Assembly: GCA_002415135.1 (NCBI GenBank)
Contig: DIBY01000024.1
Location: 199,632 to 263,631 of the forward strand
DNA length: 64,000 nucleotides
Source of the DNA: Flavobacteriales bacterium UBA5040
GTDB lineage: Bacteria; Bacteroidota; Bacteroidia; Flavobacteriales; Weeksellaceae
Reading direction: 5' to 3'
Part shown: in pieces, positions 1-8,926 of the stretch
How positions within the stretch are numbered: position 1 is the first letter of the stretch
How the letters are laid out: the number at the start of each line of letters is the position of its first letter
Notes under the pieces: generated by a model
The model's input: only the letters and a program-made list of their open reading frames with translations
Database searches by the model: none
What the model was told of the DNA's origin: nothing
Made by a program: the position numbers and the translations under genes

Positions 1-566
1 TAAAAATTGGAAGTCAGGTGATTGAAGCCAACTCCTTCAACGCTGGAAGTACGATCTGCTCAATTGCGGATTTGAATTCTCTTATTTTTGAAGGAACAAT
101 TGACGAAGCACAAGCCGGAAAATTAAAAGAAGGAATGGATATGAACATTGTCATCGGTGCGCTGCAGAACAAATCGTTTCCGGGTCGGGTAACCATGATC
201 GCACCGAAAGGAAAAGATGAAGCTGGAACGATTAAATTCCCGATTGAAGGCGATGTTTTTAATAAGACCAATGAATATATCCGCGCTGGATTTTCTGCCA
301 ACGGCGAGATTATCTTAAGCTCTCAGAAGAACGCTTTGCTTTTGGATGAATCTTTAATTCAGTATGAAAAAGTAAATGGCAGAGACAATTCTTTCGTGGA
401 AGTGAAACAGCCTGACGGGAAATTCAAAAAAGTAAATGTGAAACTCGGTGCGAGCGATGGAATAAATGTTCAGGTTCTATCCGGAGTTTCGAAAGATTCG
501 GAAGTGAAAGTTTGGAATCCAAGTGACAAGGACAAAGAAGCCTTGAAGGAAAAGAAAACTAAATAA
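1..566 (+). CDS. Efflux RND periplasmic adaptor (HlyD/membrane-fusion family), 3' part
   Basis: The reading frame is open from base 3 and the gene starts left of the window; about 187 residues are visible. They look like the second half of an RND-type membrane-fusion protein. A beta-barrel segment opens with IADLNSLIFEGTIDE and KLKEGM, followed by FPGRVTMIAPKG, and a membrane-proximal domain contains ALLLDESLIQ and VQVLSGVSKDSEVKV. Such adaptors link an inner-membrane pump to an outer-membrane channel across the periplasm. The pump and channel genes are not in the window and would be expected on the left or elsewhere. A hairpin follows the stop codon directly. The family is well supported; the substrate cannot be told. 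The GTG at 18 is internal and not the real start. Confidence 0.85.
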   Translation, partial: KIGSQVIEANSFNAGSTICSIADLNSLIFEGTIDEAQAGKLKEGMDMNIVIGALQNKSFPGRVTMIAPKGKDEAGTIKFPIEGDVFNKTNEYIRAGFSANGEIILSSQKNALLLDESLIQYEKVNGRDNSFVEVKQPDGKFKKVNVKLGASDGINVQVLSGVSKDSEVKVWNPSDKDKEALKEKKTK

Positions 567-571
567 TAGCA

Positions 572-599
572 AATCCCGGAATTTATTTCGGGATTTTTA
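572..599. terminator. Intrinsic terminator shared by convergent genes
   Basis: AATCCCG (572-578) pairs with CGGGATT (589-595), followed by a T-run. It lies between the adaptor gene and the convergent membrane-protein gene, whose 3' end overlaps it, so it may act in both directions. Confidence 0.7.
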
Positions 600-1194
600 T
601 TTTGTCTTTTCTAAAAAATAAAGCAAGGTTTAGAAACAGAAGAAGCAAACTCAAAGTCATCCAAATCGCAGATTTAATATTTTCAAATTTGAGTTCCTCG
701 ATATGTGTTTTAGCAATTTCTGCTAATTTTGAACTCTGTACGATGTAATTTTGAACCTCGATGATCTGATCTTCATTCTTATTGGGAACGGAATGCTGCG
801 AGAAATAAACCAGATTTTTTTTGCCCATATACGCGGCAATCCAATATTGGTCAGAAGAATCCATTTTTAAATAATCGATGCGATAATAGTTATTTCTGAT
901 AATTCCCAAATGACGTGTTTCAAATTTTAAATCAGGATCAGCATCGTTATTAATTTTAATGATGTAAAAGTCTACGGGAAAAGGCAATTTATTAACCACC
1001 TGCACCGTCATAGAATCCTGTACAAAATGATCAATACTTTTCTGAATAAAATAATACGTAAAGGCAACAACGGCAAGTCCGGCAATTACCAATCGATATG
1101 CACGAGCATACGAGCTGAATCGACCGGTTTTAATAACGGAGAAAAGCAACCCAAAAGAAAGTAAAACTGCAAGCAGGAAAAACAAATAAAACAT
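583..1194 (-). CDS. Hypothetical membrane protein, about 203 aa
   Basis: I do not recognise a named family. The protein has hydrophobic segments at about residues 1-20 and 34-52, a soluble middle of about 120 residues, and a last membrane segment at about 178-197 followed by a short basic tail (FFRKDKIKIPK). A longer frame opens at 1290, but the ATG at 1194 is preferred. It begins directly with the first membrane segment, and a TATCTTTA box (complement of 1199-1206) ends exactly 4 nt before it. The extra 32 residues of the longer frame would lie upstream of this promoter-like box. It converges with the adaptor gene and shares its terminator. The function is unknown. Confidence 0.6.
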   Translation of the reverse strand: MFYLFFLLAVLLSFGLLFSVIKTGRFSSYARAYRLVIAGLAVVAFTYYFIQKSIDHFVQDSMTVQVVNKLPFPVDFYIIKINNDADPDLKFETRHLGIIRNNYYRIDYLKMDSSDQYWIAAYMGKKNLVYFSQHSVPNKNEDQIIEVQNYIVQSSKLAEIAKTHIEELKFENIKSAIWMTLSLLLLFLNLALFFRKDKIKIPK

Positions 1195-1400
1195 GGCGTA
1201 AAGATAAATAAAATTACCACGTAGAAAATGGTTATTTCGGGGTCGGTAAACTAGTGGTGAGTGTTTCTCCCTCTTTACATAATCGATCAAATAGACGAAA
1301 ATTGATTAGTAAAAAAGCCGATAATTTATATTTAAAGTTTACCACTCATAATAATTACTTCCTTTCACTTTCTACATGGCTCTTTTTAATTGGCTCTTCT

Positions 1401-2048
1401 CTACTCCACATTCCACTCCCGAGAGAACTGATCAAGAAATTCAACCATAAAATCGTGACGTTCTTCTGCGATTTTTTTTCCCGTTTCCGTATTCATCATA
1501 TCTTTTAAAAGCAATAACTTTTCATAAAAATGGTTGATGGTCGTTCCTTTCGATTTTTTATATTCCTCTTTGGTCATATTCAACGCGGGCTGAATATCAG
1601 GATGATACATCAAATTATTTTTAAATGCACCGTAATTAAAAGTCCTGGCAATCCCAATCGCGCCGATCGCATCGATGCGATCTGCATCTTGAACAATTTG
1701 TAATTCAATAGGCAAAGTCTCTGGTGCTTCTTCCCTATTTTTAAAGGAAATATTTTTGATAATAAATAAAACCTGCTCGATTATGTCTGAGGAAACATTT
1801 TGATTTTGTAGAAATTCATTGGATATTTTCAATGCTAAAGTTTCATCACCATCGTGAAATTTGGGATCTGCAATATCATGAAGTAAAGCGGCAAGTTCAA
1901 CAAGCTGGAGATTACAAGTTTCTGAATCCGCTATCTTTTTTGATAATTTCCAAACTCTTTCAATGTGAAACCAATCGTGTCCGGCTTCGGCACCTTCCAG
2001 TTTTTCCTTGACAAAAGCGATCGTAGTCTGAATTAAATTTTGGGACAT
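1401..2048 (-). CDS. HD-domain phosphohydrolase
   Basis: The protein is 215 aa and belongs to the HD superfamily of metal-dependent phosphohydrolases. Visible metal ligands are H24 in GHDWFHIERVW, the HD pair H57-D58 in LLHDIAD, and an Asp in VQDADRIDAIGAIG, in the order seen in small YedJ-like HD proteins. The start at 2048 gives a full N-terminal helix before H24. The protein is soluble with no signal peptide. It lies 16 nt after the lipoprotein gene on the same strand in genome order, but transcription runs from lipoprotein to HD gene, so the two may share a message. The substrate is unknown; nucleotides are usual for the family. Confidence 0.85.
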   Translation of the reverse strand: MSQNLIQTTIAFVKEKLEGAEAGHDWFHIERVWKLSKKIADSETCNLQLVELAALLHDIADPKFHDGDETLALKISNEFLQNQNVSSDIIEQVLFIIKNISFKNREEAPETLPIELQIVQDADRIDAIGAIGIARTFNYGAFKNNLMYHPDIQPALNMTKEEYKKSKGTTINHFYEKLLLLKDMMNTETGKKIAEERHDFMVEFLDQFSREWNVE

Positions 2049-2064
2049 TCTTCTTTTTTAGAAA

Positions 2065-2649
2065 TTATTTTGAAACCTCAACGAACTGAAAAACCTGCTG
2101 CGTTTTGGGATTATAAATAATCGTACTGCTGTTTGGGAATCTTTTAACCTTGTAATATTCAATACTCTTATCATTTTTTAAATCTTCCAGAAAACTCATG
2201 TCAATGGTATTTGCGGGCAGAAATTTCTCAATAAAACTTAATTTATCAATGAAGATTTTGCCATCTACTTTTTTCGCTACGGGATCAGATTTCTCCTCAT
2301 TGGTCGTTGCCTGCTGTTCTAAGTACGGAATCAATAATTCTTTATCGGCTTTGTATTTAAAAACGTAAGCTGGTGAACCATTAGGAAACGTAAATTTCTT
2401 TCCTTTAAATTCAGAAATCATGGTGGCTTCACCTTGAGGAAAGACTTCTTTAAATTGTGCATTTTCGGCATTGGTCAATGAGCTGATAGAATTACTGACC
2501 GTTTCATTCAATGTTTCTTTAACTGCGTTCTGTGCTTTTTCTTTAACGCTTGTGGTTGTTTTTTCAATTTGTTCATTGATGGTTTCTTCCACTTTCGAGC
2601 AGGAAGTCACTGCCATTAAAGGCAAAATAACGAGAATATATTTTTTCAT
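2065..2649 (-). CDS. Hypothetical lipoprotein
   Basis: The protein is 194 aa. Residues 1-17 form a lipoprotein signal ending in a lipobox-like AVTSC, with Cys17 as the acylation site. A Glu/Lys/Thr-rich, probably helical linker follows (residues 18-60), then a globular part with no family I can name. It lies 15 nt downstream of the ABC exporter gene and 16 nt upstream of the HD gene, so the three probably form one transcript running right to left. It is expected in the inner or outer membrane, facing the periplasm. The lipoprotein call is firm; the function is unknown. Confidence 0.7.
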   Translation of the reverse strand: MKKYILVILPLMAVTSCSKVEETINEQIEKTTTSVKEKAQNAVKETLNETVSNSISSLTNAENAQFKEVFPQGEATMISEFKGKKFTFPNGSPAYVFKYKADKELLIPYLEQQATTNEEKSDPVAKKVDGKIFIDKLSFIEKFLPANTIDMSFLEDLKNDKSIEYYKVKRFPNSSTIIYNPKTQQVFQFVEVSK

Positions 2650-2664
2650 ATTTAAAATTTAAAA

Positions 2665-4473
2665 TTAATTTTCTTTGAAAGAGCTGAACAGTTTATCGAG
2701 ATTGAGGCTTCGTGCAGATGCATCAAAAATTTCGCGGTAAGAACCATTCATTTGGATAAGCTCATCGTGCGTACCATTTTCTACGACCATTCCTTTTTTC
2801 ATCACATAGATGCGATCTGAATCCAAAATTTGCGATAAAGAATGCGAAATGATAACCACTGTTCTTCCTTCCTTAATGGCGTCAAGAGAGTTTTTGATCT
2901 GTTCGGTCGCAATCGCATCCAGACTTGCAGTCGGTTCATCCAGAAATATAATTGGTGGATCTTTAAGGAATAAACGCGCAATGGCTATTCTTTGTTGTTG
3001 TCCACCAGAAAGTTGGGTTGCATCGTGATTATACTGTTCTGGAAGTTCGATTATTTGATCGTGTAAATAAGCTTTTTTTGCGGCGGTTTCTATTTCTTCA
3101 AACGTCGCATTCATATTTCCATACCGAATATTATCTTCAATACTTCCCTGGAAAATATGATTTTTCTGAAGAACCAAACCGATATCATTTCGCAAAGAAG
3201 TATTATTGAAATCATCCAAATCAACGTCATCCAATAAAATTTTACCGGAATCTGGCAGATAGAACTTACACAAAAGATTAATAATCGTTGATTTGCCGGC
3301 ACCACTTAAACCAACTAAAGCCGTGGTTTTACCATTTTCAATGGTCATGTTGATATTATGCAACGCCTTTGTTCCATTCGGATACGTGAAATCTACATTC
3401 TTTAATTCAAATTTACCTTTGATGTTTTTTTCAACAAAAGTTCCGTTAGGTTCCGTTTGATCGTCCGCATTTAAAATTTCAAAATAACCTTCTGCATAGA
3501 TCATCGCATCATTCATATCATCATAAATACGGTGAAGTTGTCGAATTGGCGCCGAAACATTATTAAACAAAAGGATATGCAACATGATTGCACCGATCGT
3601 CATTTGCTGATCGAGTACTAAGTAAACCGTTAAAAGAATAATTAAAACCACTCCGAACTGTTCGATAAAAGTTTTTAAACCATCATAAATAAAATTGGTT
3701 CTTCGGGTGAACATCTGGCTTTCCATCAACTGCATTTGTAGATCGTATTGTTTCTTACCTTCAAATTTTTCACGGACAAAACTCTTAATCACCATGATGG
3801 AATTGATTAAGTTTAGAAGCCCTGAAGTTTTTTTCTCGCGTTGATTTCTTAACTGACGACGAACTCCAGATAATTTTTTCGCCTGCAACGAACTGATGAT
3901 AAAATATATGGGAACGACAATAGTTGAAACCAAACCGACGTACACATTTTGCATGTACATAATCACCAGCGCAATCATCGCATTGGAGAACATCGGCAAG
4001 ATATCGATAAAGAAATTCTGAACGAGTTTGGTTAAACTCTCGATACCGCGATCGAGTCTTTGCTGAAGTTTTCCGGATTCGTGATCTTCGTTGGTGTAAA
4101 AAGCCACGCTGTACGTCAAAATTTTATCAATTGCGGTTTGCGCTAGAACAGAACTGGTATTAATTCTGATTTTTTCACCATAGAATTTTTGACCAAACTG
4201 AATGAAAATATTGACGATTTCCTTGCTTAGTAAAATGGCAGAAATAATCACCAAAACATGAATTCCTTCCGCCATCGGATCGGGAAGTTCAGTCAGTTCC
4301 GTTACTTCATCGACCGTATATTTTAAAACCAAAGGATTCACCTGCGCCATCAAAGCGCCAATAAACGTCAGAAATAAAGTTCCATACATCATCATCCGAT
4401 ATGGCTTGATGAAGGGAACCAATTGCTGATAAATATGATAAAGAGTGATCGTTCTGTTGAAAGGTTTCGGCAT
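2665..4473 (-). CDS. ABC exporter, fused permease and ATPase (MsbA/MdlB type)
   Basis: The protein is 602 aa. An N-terminal six-helix type IV exporter domain (about 20-320) is followed by a nucleotide-binding domain (about 350-590). The ATPase shows Walker A GLSGAGKST, a Q-loop (VLQKNH), the signature LSGGQQQR, Walker B IIFLDEPTASLD and an H-loop (ISHS). Length and order are typical of half-transporters that work as homodimers. A first helix region starting FIKPYRMMMYGTLFLTF supports the start at 4473. The substrate could be lipid, peptide or drug and cannot be read from sequence. A lipoprotein and an HD gene follow on the same strand. Confidence 0.9.
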   Translation of the reverse strand: MPKPFNRTITLYHIYQQLVPFIKPYRMMMYGTLFLTFIGALMAQVNPLVLKYTVDEVTELTELPDPMAEGIHVLVIISAILLSKEIVNIFIQFGQKFYGEKIRINTSSVLAQTAIDKILTYSVAFYTNEDHESGKLQQRLDRGIESLTKLVQNFFIDILPMFSNAMIALVIMYMQNVYVGLVSTIVVPIYFIISSLQAKKLSGVRRQLRNQREKKTSGLLNLINSIMVIKSFVREKFEGKKQYDLQMQLMESQMFTRRTNFIYDGLKTFIEQFGVVLIILLTVYLVLDQQMTIGAIMLHILLFNNVSAPIRQLHRIYDDMNDAMIYAEGYFEILNADDQTEPNGTFVEKNIKGKFELKNVDFTYPNGTKALHNINMTIENGKTTALVGLSGAGKSTIINLLCKFYLPDSGKILLDDVDLDDFNNTSLRNDIGLVLQKNHIFQGSIEDNIRYGNMNATFEEIETAAKKAYLHDQIIELPEQYNHDATQLSGGQQQRIAIARLFLKDPPIIFLDEPTASLDAIATEQIKNSLDAIKEGRTVVIISHSLSQILDSDRIYVMKKGMVVENGTHDELIQMNGSYREIFDASARSLNLDKLFSSFKEN

Positions 4474-4573
4474 ATTTTAAATTAGAAAAAAAATTTTGGA
4501 ATATTCTGAGTCAACAAAAAACCGACCATCATTAGAAATACTATTGTAAAATTATCGAAGATTTAAAAAACTT

Positions 4574-5635
4574 CTAAGATTCAAAAGAGAACGTAGTTAA
4601 GTAATGCAGTTCGGTTTTGCTGGCGACTTTTGCAGTTGATTCAGCTTCATCCAAAGAATAGTTAGAGTTGATTTCTTTCTTTTGAAACAGAAAAGCATTA
4701 TTAGAATTTTTGTCAACCACTTCATTGAAAATATGTTCGATTTCAGAATTAGACAATGACGCAAAACTGATGTCTTCGAACCCATACAGCAATCTTAAAT
4801 TATCAACGCCCTGGAAATTTTCATCTACGAAACTTTGGAACTGACTTTTTGAATCAAAATTCCCGGCCCAAATATTATATACAAAAGCTCTTCTTTTTGG
4901 CTTATTTAAAATATCCTGATACACAAAGTTTTCACCCAAATACGCATCTCGCACTTGTGGATCATTCGCCAGATCATGCGGAAGTCCTTCTTTTAAAATT
5001 CGACCTTCAAACATAATATAGGTTTTATGCGTGATCGCTAAAGTCTGCTGAACGTTGTGATCGGTAATTAAAATTCCGATATTTTTATCAACCAAACTCC
5101 TCACAATTTTCTGAATATCTTCTACCGCGATCGGGTCAACTCCGGCAAATGGTTCATCTAACAAAATAAAATTCGGACTTGTCGCCAAGCAACGTGCGAT
5201 TTCAGTTCTTCTTCGCTCACCACCGGACAGTAGATCTCCGCGGTTTTTGCGAACATGCTGCAAAGAAAACTCTTCAATTAGTTCGTCGCACTTGATCTGC
5301 TGTTCCCGCTTTGAAAGTTTAGTCAGTTGTAAAACTCCCAAGATATTATCTTCGACCGAAAGTTTTCTAAAAATCGAAGCTTCCTGCGCCAGATAACCAA
5401 TTCCTTTTTGAGCCCGACGATACATGGCGTCGTTGGTAATTTCTTTATCGTTTAAGAAAATTTTACCCGAAGTTGGTTTCACCAAACCTACAATCATGTA
5501 GAAACTGGTGGTTTTTCCGGCACCGTTCGGACCAAGAAGTCCAACGATTTCTCCTTGTCGAACTTCGACTGAAACGCCTTTTACCACTTTTTTCGGTCCG
5601 TACTCTTTAATTAAATTTTCTCCGCGTAGAATCAT
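4574..5635 (-). CDS. lptB: LPS export ATPase LptB with a C-terminal extra domain
   Basis: Residues 1 to about 241 are a standard LptB, the ATPase that drives LPS transport from the inner membrane with LptFG and LptC. They contain Walker A GPNGAGKTT, the signature LSGGERRR, Walker B FILLDEPFAGVDP and TDHNVQQTL, and end in YLGENF where LptB proteins normally stop. About 112 further residues follow in the same frame. They begin RRAFVYNIWAGNFDSKSQF and end LHYLTTFSFES, which resembles Imm22/DUF4284 immunity proteins (inference). The ATG at 5635 is chosen over an upstream frame opening because LptB proteins start with MILRGENL-like sequence and a TATATTTG box (complement of 5640-5647) ends exactly 4 nt before it. 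lptFG are not in the window. Confidence 0.88.
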   Translation of the reverse strand: MILRGENLIKEYGPKKVVKGVSVEVRQGEIVGLLGPNGAGKTTSFYMIVGLVKPTSGKIFLNDKEITNDAMYRRAQKGIGYLAQEASIFRKLSVEDNILGVLQLTKLSKREQQIKCDELIEEFSLQHVRKNRGDLLSGGERRRTEIARCLATSPNFILLDEPFAGVDPIAVEDIQKIVRSLVDKNIGILITDHNVQQTLAITHKTYIMFEGRILKEGLPHDLANDPQVRDAYLGENFVYQDILNKPKRRAFVYNIWAGNFDSKSQFQSFVDENFQGVDNLRLLYGFEDISFASLSNSEIEHIFNEVVDKNSNNAFLFQKKEINSNYSLDEAESTAKVASKTELHYLTTFSFES

Positions 5636-5877
5636 AGGGCAAATATAATAAATTAGATGTAAGGTTGCATTAAAAGCTGACAAGCACAACCACAAGATTA
5701 AGTTGTAAAAACCACGCCAAATTCAGTACAAGTAAATGATTTTTACAAGAATAAATCTTGCGTGCGTTGAAAAAATATCGAATACTATTTTAAAAATAAG
5801 AATTAAACATCATCTATTTCCTATTTGTGCATTCGTAGCAAAAATCTGTTCATTTTCTTTGGAATAAAACAGATTTC

Positions 5878-5909
5878 TTTGAGTTTTCAGTTTAAAAAAA
5901 TTATCTTCG
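5878..5909 (+). promoter_or_regulatory. Bacteroidota-type promoter of the ECF sigma operon
   Basis: TTTG at 5878-5881 and TATCTTCG at 5902-5909 are 20 nt apart, close to the flavobacterial TTTG / TAnnTTTG pattern. The gene begins 22 nt downstream. Confidence 0.55.
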
Positions 5910-5931
5910 CTCTTTAGAAAAATCATAAGAT

Positions 5932-6426
5932 TTGAGTGCCAAAGAAAAAGAATTCGCGAAACTTATAAAAGATAATCAAGGTTTGATCATCAAGGTTTCC
6001 CGACTCTATACCAATACTTTGGAAGACGAGCAAGATCTTTTTCAAGAGATCGTGTTACAACTTTGGCGTTCCTACGACTCATTCAAAGGACAGTCGAAAA
6101 TATCTACCTGGATGTATCGTGTTGCTTTGAATACAGCAATCACGCTCTTCAGAAAAAAAACAAAATCACCCCAAACCGATGAGCTGATGGATTACCATCA
6201 CAGTGATTTTGTAGAGATTGATGACGAAAAACAACAGCATATTTCAACGCTTTATAAAGTGATCAAAATGTTACCCAACGTCGAACGTGCGATTGTCACG
6301 ATGTATCTGGATGATCTACCTTACCGCGACATTGCCGAAAACTTAGGAATTACAGAGGTTAATGCACGCGTGAAAATGAACCGATTGAAGAAAACTTTAA
6401 AACAATTAATGGAAAAGCATGCCTGA
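5932..6426 (+). CDS. ECF-type RNA polymerase sigma factor
   Basis: The protein is 164 aa with a sigma-70 region 2 at about residues 10-80 (LFQEIVLQLWRSYDSFKG, STWMYRVALNTA) and a region 4 helix-turn-helix at about 110-160 (PYRDIAENLGITEVNARVKMNRLKK). No region 1.1 or 3 is seen, as expected for ECF factors. The start is a TTG at 5932; no ATG fits upstream and a good promoter lies 22 nt before it. The stop overlaps the next gene by 8 nt, so the two are translationally linked. The next gene is a membrane protein that probably holds or senses for this factor, although it has no known anti-sigma domain. Confidence 0.9.
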   Translation: MSAKEKEFAKLIKDNQGLIIKVSRLYTNTLEDEQDLFQEIVLQLWRSYDSFKGQSKISTWMYRVALNTAITLFRKKTKSPQTDELMDYHHSDFVEIDDEKQQHISTLYKVIKMLPNVERAIVTMYLDDLPYRDIAENLGITEVNARVKMNRLKKTLKQLMEKHA

Positions 6427-7090
6427 ATTTGATTTAGACAGTTTCAAAGAAACTTGGCAGCAACAACCCGTTCAGCCAAAATATGATACCAGCGAGATCG
6501 AATCGATGCTGAATAAATCTTCGCGCAATTATGTGAAATATATTTTATGGATCAGCTTGGTAGAATTTATTTTGATTCTGGGAGCGAATTTGTATTACAC
6601 TTTTTTAGGAGAAGACACCACCGATTTAATGAGTGTTTTGGGTAAACTGGGTATTGATAATTCTGATCAGTTTCAAACTACTTTAACTCAACTCTATTTG
6701 GCTTTAAAGATGGTAAGTTTAGCGCTTACCGGAATTTTCGTCTATTTATTTTATCAAAACTATCGTAAAATTAATATTGAAGCGAACCTTAAAAAACTGA
6801 TTCTACAAATCATTAAATTTAAAAAAACGGTTCAATTATTTATTGTGGCCAATATCGCTTTGGTGATTTTATTTACCCTCGTTTTAGGAATATTTACTTT
6901 CTCAGTTTTAGCACAGCAAAATATTGAATTAACGAATCCAACTTTAATTGGCTTTATCGCTGGACTGGTTCTAACGATGGGAATAAGCGTCGTTTTAATC
7001 TGGATTTATTACCGCTTAGTTTATGGATTTATCCTTAGAAGATTAGGGAAAAACCTGGAACAACTGCAAAACATAGAAGAGGGAAATTAA
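6419..7090 (+). CDS. Membrane protein paired with the ECF sigma factor
   Basis: The protein is 223 aa. An N-terminal soluble stretch (MPEFDLDSFKETWQQQPVQP...) of about 38 residues precedes four predicted membrane segments, at about 40-60, 92-112, 135-160 and 178-202, and a short C-terminal tail. The N-terminal DSFKETWQQQ pattern occurs in flavobacterial proteins next to ECF sigma genes. By position and the 8-nt overlap, it is likely the regulator of that sigma factor. That role is inferred from context, since no zinc-binding anti-sigma motif (HxxxCxxC) is present. Confidence 0.65.
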   Translation: MPEFDLDSFKETWQQQPVQPKYDTSEIESMLNKSSRNYVKYILWISLVEFILILGANLYYTFLGEDTTDLMSVLGKLGIDNSDQFQTTLTQLYLALKMVSLALTGIFVYLFYQNYRKINIEANLKKLILQIIKFKKTVQLFIVANIALVILFTLVLGIFTFSVLAQQNIELTNPTLIGFIAGLVLTMGISVVLIWIYYRLVYGFILRRLGKNLEQLQNIEEGN

Positions 7091-7134
7091 TTAAAATCTC
7101 CCTCTCCTTTTTTTTAAATTCTTTAAAAAAAATT

Positions 7135-8613
7135 TTATAATTCTTTTCGCAAACGAGCTACCGGAATACTCAATTGTTCGCGGTATTTCGCAATCGTACG
7201 TCTGGCGATATTGTATCCTTTCTCTTTCAAAAGTCCAACTAGAGCGTCATCGGTGTGAGGTTTTCTTTTGTTCTCAGCGTCGATAATATCCATCAGGTGA
7301 GTTTTGATCTCTTTAGTCGAAACTTCTTCGCCATCATCATTCGTAAGTGAATCGGAGAAAAGACTTTTCAAATAAACAATTCCGTTTGGTGTATCCGCAT
7401 ACTTACTTTTTACAACTCTTGAAATCGTAGAAATATCAAATCCAGTAATATCTGCGACATCTTTTAGAATCATCGGTTTCAATGATTTGTCATCTGCCGT
7501 AATAAAATATTCTTTTTGCAACTGAACAATGGCTGAGATCGTTTGCAACAAGGTATTCTGACGCTGGTTGATCGCATCGATATACCATTTTGCCGCATCT
7601 AATTTCTGCTTAATGAAAAGCGCGGCCTGTTTATGTTCAGCCGATTTCTTATCATGAGAGTACGTTGTTAAAATATCTTTATACTCATCTGAAACTCTCA
7701 ATGAAGGAGCATTTTTACTATTCAAAGAAGGAATGACATCAACTCCTTTGGGACCATTATCTTTAACGGTAATTAAAAAATCGGGGATAATTTCATTATT
7801 AATGGTGATCGTTTGCGTATCATAATTCCCACCCACTTTCGGTGATAATTTTGAAATCACTTCTAGGGCATCTTTTAAATCCTCTTCGTCGATATCATAT
7901 TTCTGAATGATCTTATTGTAATGTTTATTCGTCAAAGCATCAAACTGATTTCTCAGGATGTTAGCCGCTAAGCTAACCGCTTTGTCGGCACTTACTTTTT
8001 TCTCAATTTGCAGCAATAAACATTCTTGCAAGCCTCTGGCGCCAACTCCTGAAGGATCTAATTTCTGAACGTAATTCTCTAAGATCTCCGTCACTTTTTC
8101 TGGTGTGGTAAAAAGTCCCTGTGAGAAAGCTAAATCATCAACCAACTGCTTTACTTCTCTTCTCAGATAACCATCGTTATCAAGATTTCCAATAATATAC
8201 TCTGCGATCTTTAAATCGTCATCATCTACATTGGCCAAGCGAATTTGTTCTAAAAGATAATCGTATAAAGACTGTCCTTCGGTCAAGAGCGACTGGCTGT
8301 CGAACTCTTCATCATCAGCAGAATAATTATTTGCAGATGATTTATACGCTGGCTCATCATCAAAAATATATTCATTAACATCGAAATCGGTGTCAATACT
8401 TTCATTGCCTTCATCTTCGTATTTGTCATCCAGAGAATCATGATCATCCTCTTTATTTTCGTCCTGTACTTTTTCTAAAGCTGGATTTTCTTCGAGTTCG
8501 CGCTCCAATTCTTCTTCAAATTCGAGGGTGTGAAGTTGAATCAATTTCATCAATTGAATTTGCTGCGGGGCCAATTTCTGGCCAAGTCTCATTTGAAGAT
8601 TTTGTTTTAACAT
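7135..8613 (-). CDS. rpoN: RNA polymerase sigma-54 factor RpoN
   Basis: The protein is 492 aa. It has the glutamine-rich region I (MLKQNLQMRLGQKLAPQQIQ), an acidic region II (about 50-115), the core-binding domain (about 120-300) and a DNA-binding domain ending in an RpoN box (ARRTIAKYREQLSIP). Sigma-54 directs polymerase to -24/-12 promoters and needs an AAA+ activator; none is encoded here. It is the last gene of a leftward run asnS - antitoxin - toxin - rpoN, with only 19 nt after the toxin gene. The length is normal for Bacteroidota. Confidence 0.97.
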   Translation of the reverse strand: MLKQNLQMRLGQKLAPQQIQLMKLIQLHTLEFEEELERELEENPALEKVQDENKEDDHDSLDDKYEDEGNESIDTDFDVNEYIFDDEPAYKSSANNYSADDEEFDSQSLLTEGQSLYDYLLEQIRLANVDDDDLKIAEYIIGNLDNDGYLRREVKQLVDDLAFSQGLFTTPEKVTEILENYVQKLDPSGVGARGLQECLLLQIEKKVSADKAVSLAANILRNQFDALTNKHYNKIIQKYDIDEEDLKDALEVISKLSPKVGGNYDTQTITINNEIIPDFLITVKDNGPKGVDVIPSLNSKNAPSLRVSDEYKDILTTYSHDKKSAEHKQAALFIKQKLDAAKWYIDAINQRQNTLLQTISAIVQLQKEYFITADDKSLKPMILKDVADITGFDISTISRVVKSKYADTPNGIVYLKSLFSDSLTNDDGEEVSTKEIKTHLMDIIDAENKRKPHTDDALVGLLKEKGYNIARRTIAKYREQLSIPVARLRKEL

Positions 8614-8632
8614 CTTTTATTTTAAACTATAT

Positions 8633-8926
8633 TTAAATTTCTAATTTTTCTGGATTTCTCCTGTTGTCCCAAAAAGACACTATTTCTATATACTTTTCAG
8701 AAACTTGATAATAAATTGAAAAATGCTTCAAAAAATTAATTTTGTGTGTTCCTTGAATATTTGTGGCGAGACCTGATGTTGGATTTTGAAGGATCACCTT
8801 CAATTTCTTATCAACTTCAGCAATTAATTTGTTAGAAAATGAATTTGATTTGTTACGTTTTGTCCAATAAATAAGAGTCTCATAATAATCATTTTCAGCT
8901 CTCGTTGCCCAAATTATTTGATGCAT
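8633..8926 (-). CDS. Type II toxin, RelE/ParE superfamily
   Basis: The protein is 97 aa. The pattern IIWATRAENDYYETLIYWTKRN, a middle KLKVILQNPTSG and a final FWDNRRNPEKL are typical of RelE/ParE folds. These toxins either cleave mRNA on the ribosome or poison DNA gyrase; sequence alone does not decide which. Its start overlaps the end of the upstream small gene by 13 nt, the usual antitoxin-first order. The pair sits between asnS and rpoN in the same orientation. Confidence 0.85.
   Translation of the reverse strand: MHQIIWATRAENDYYETLIYWTKRNKSNSFSNKLIAEVDKKLKVILQNPTSGLATNIQGTHKINFLKHFSIYYQVSEKYIEIVSFWDNRRNPEKLEI

Noticed and set aside
1254..1508. 84-codon plus-strand frame
   Set aside because: Antisense to the HD gene end and intergenic DNA; composition is not protein-like.
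4574..4912. LptB tail as a separate downstream gene joined by a lost stop
   Set aside because: The frame continues without a break and no start codon with a promoter-like box precedes the tail, but the possibility is not excluded.
5636..5931. Small gene between lptB and the sigma factor
   Set aside because: No frame with plausible start and protein-like composition was seen; it holds promoters for both sides.
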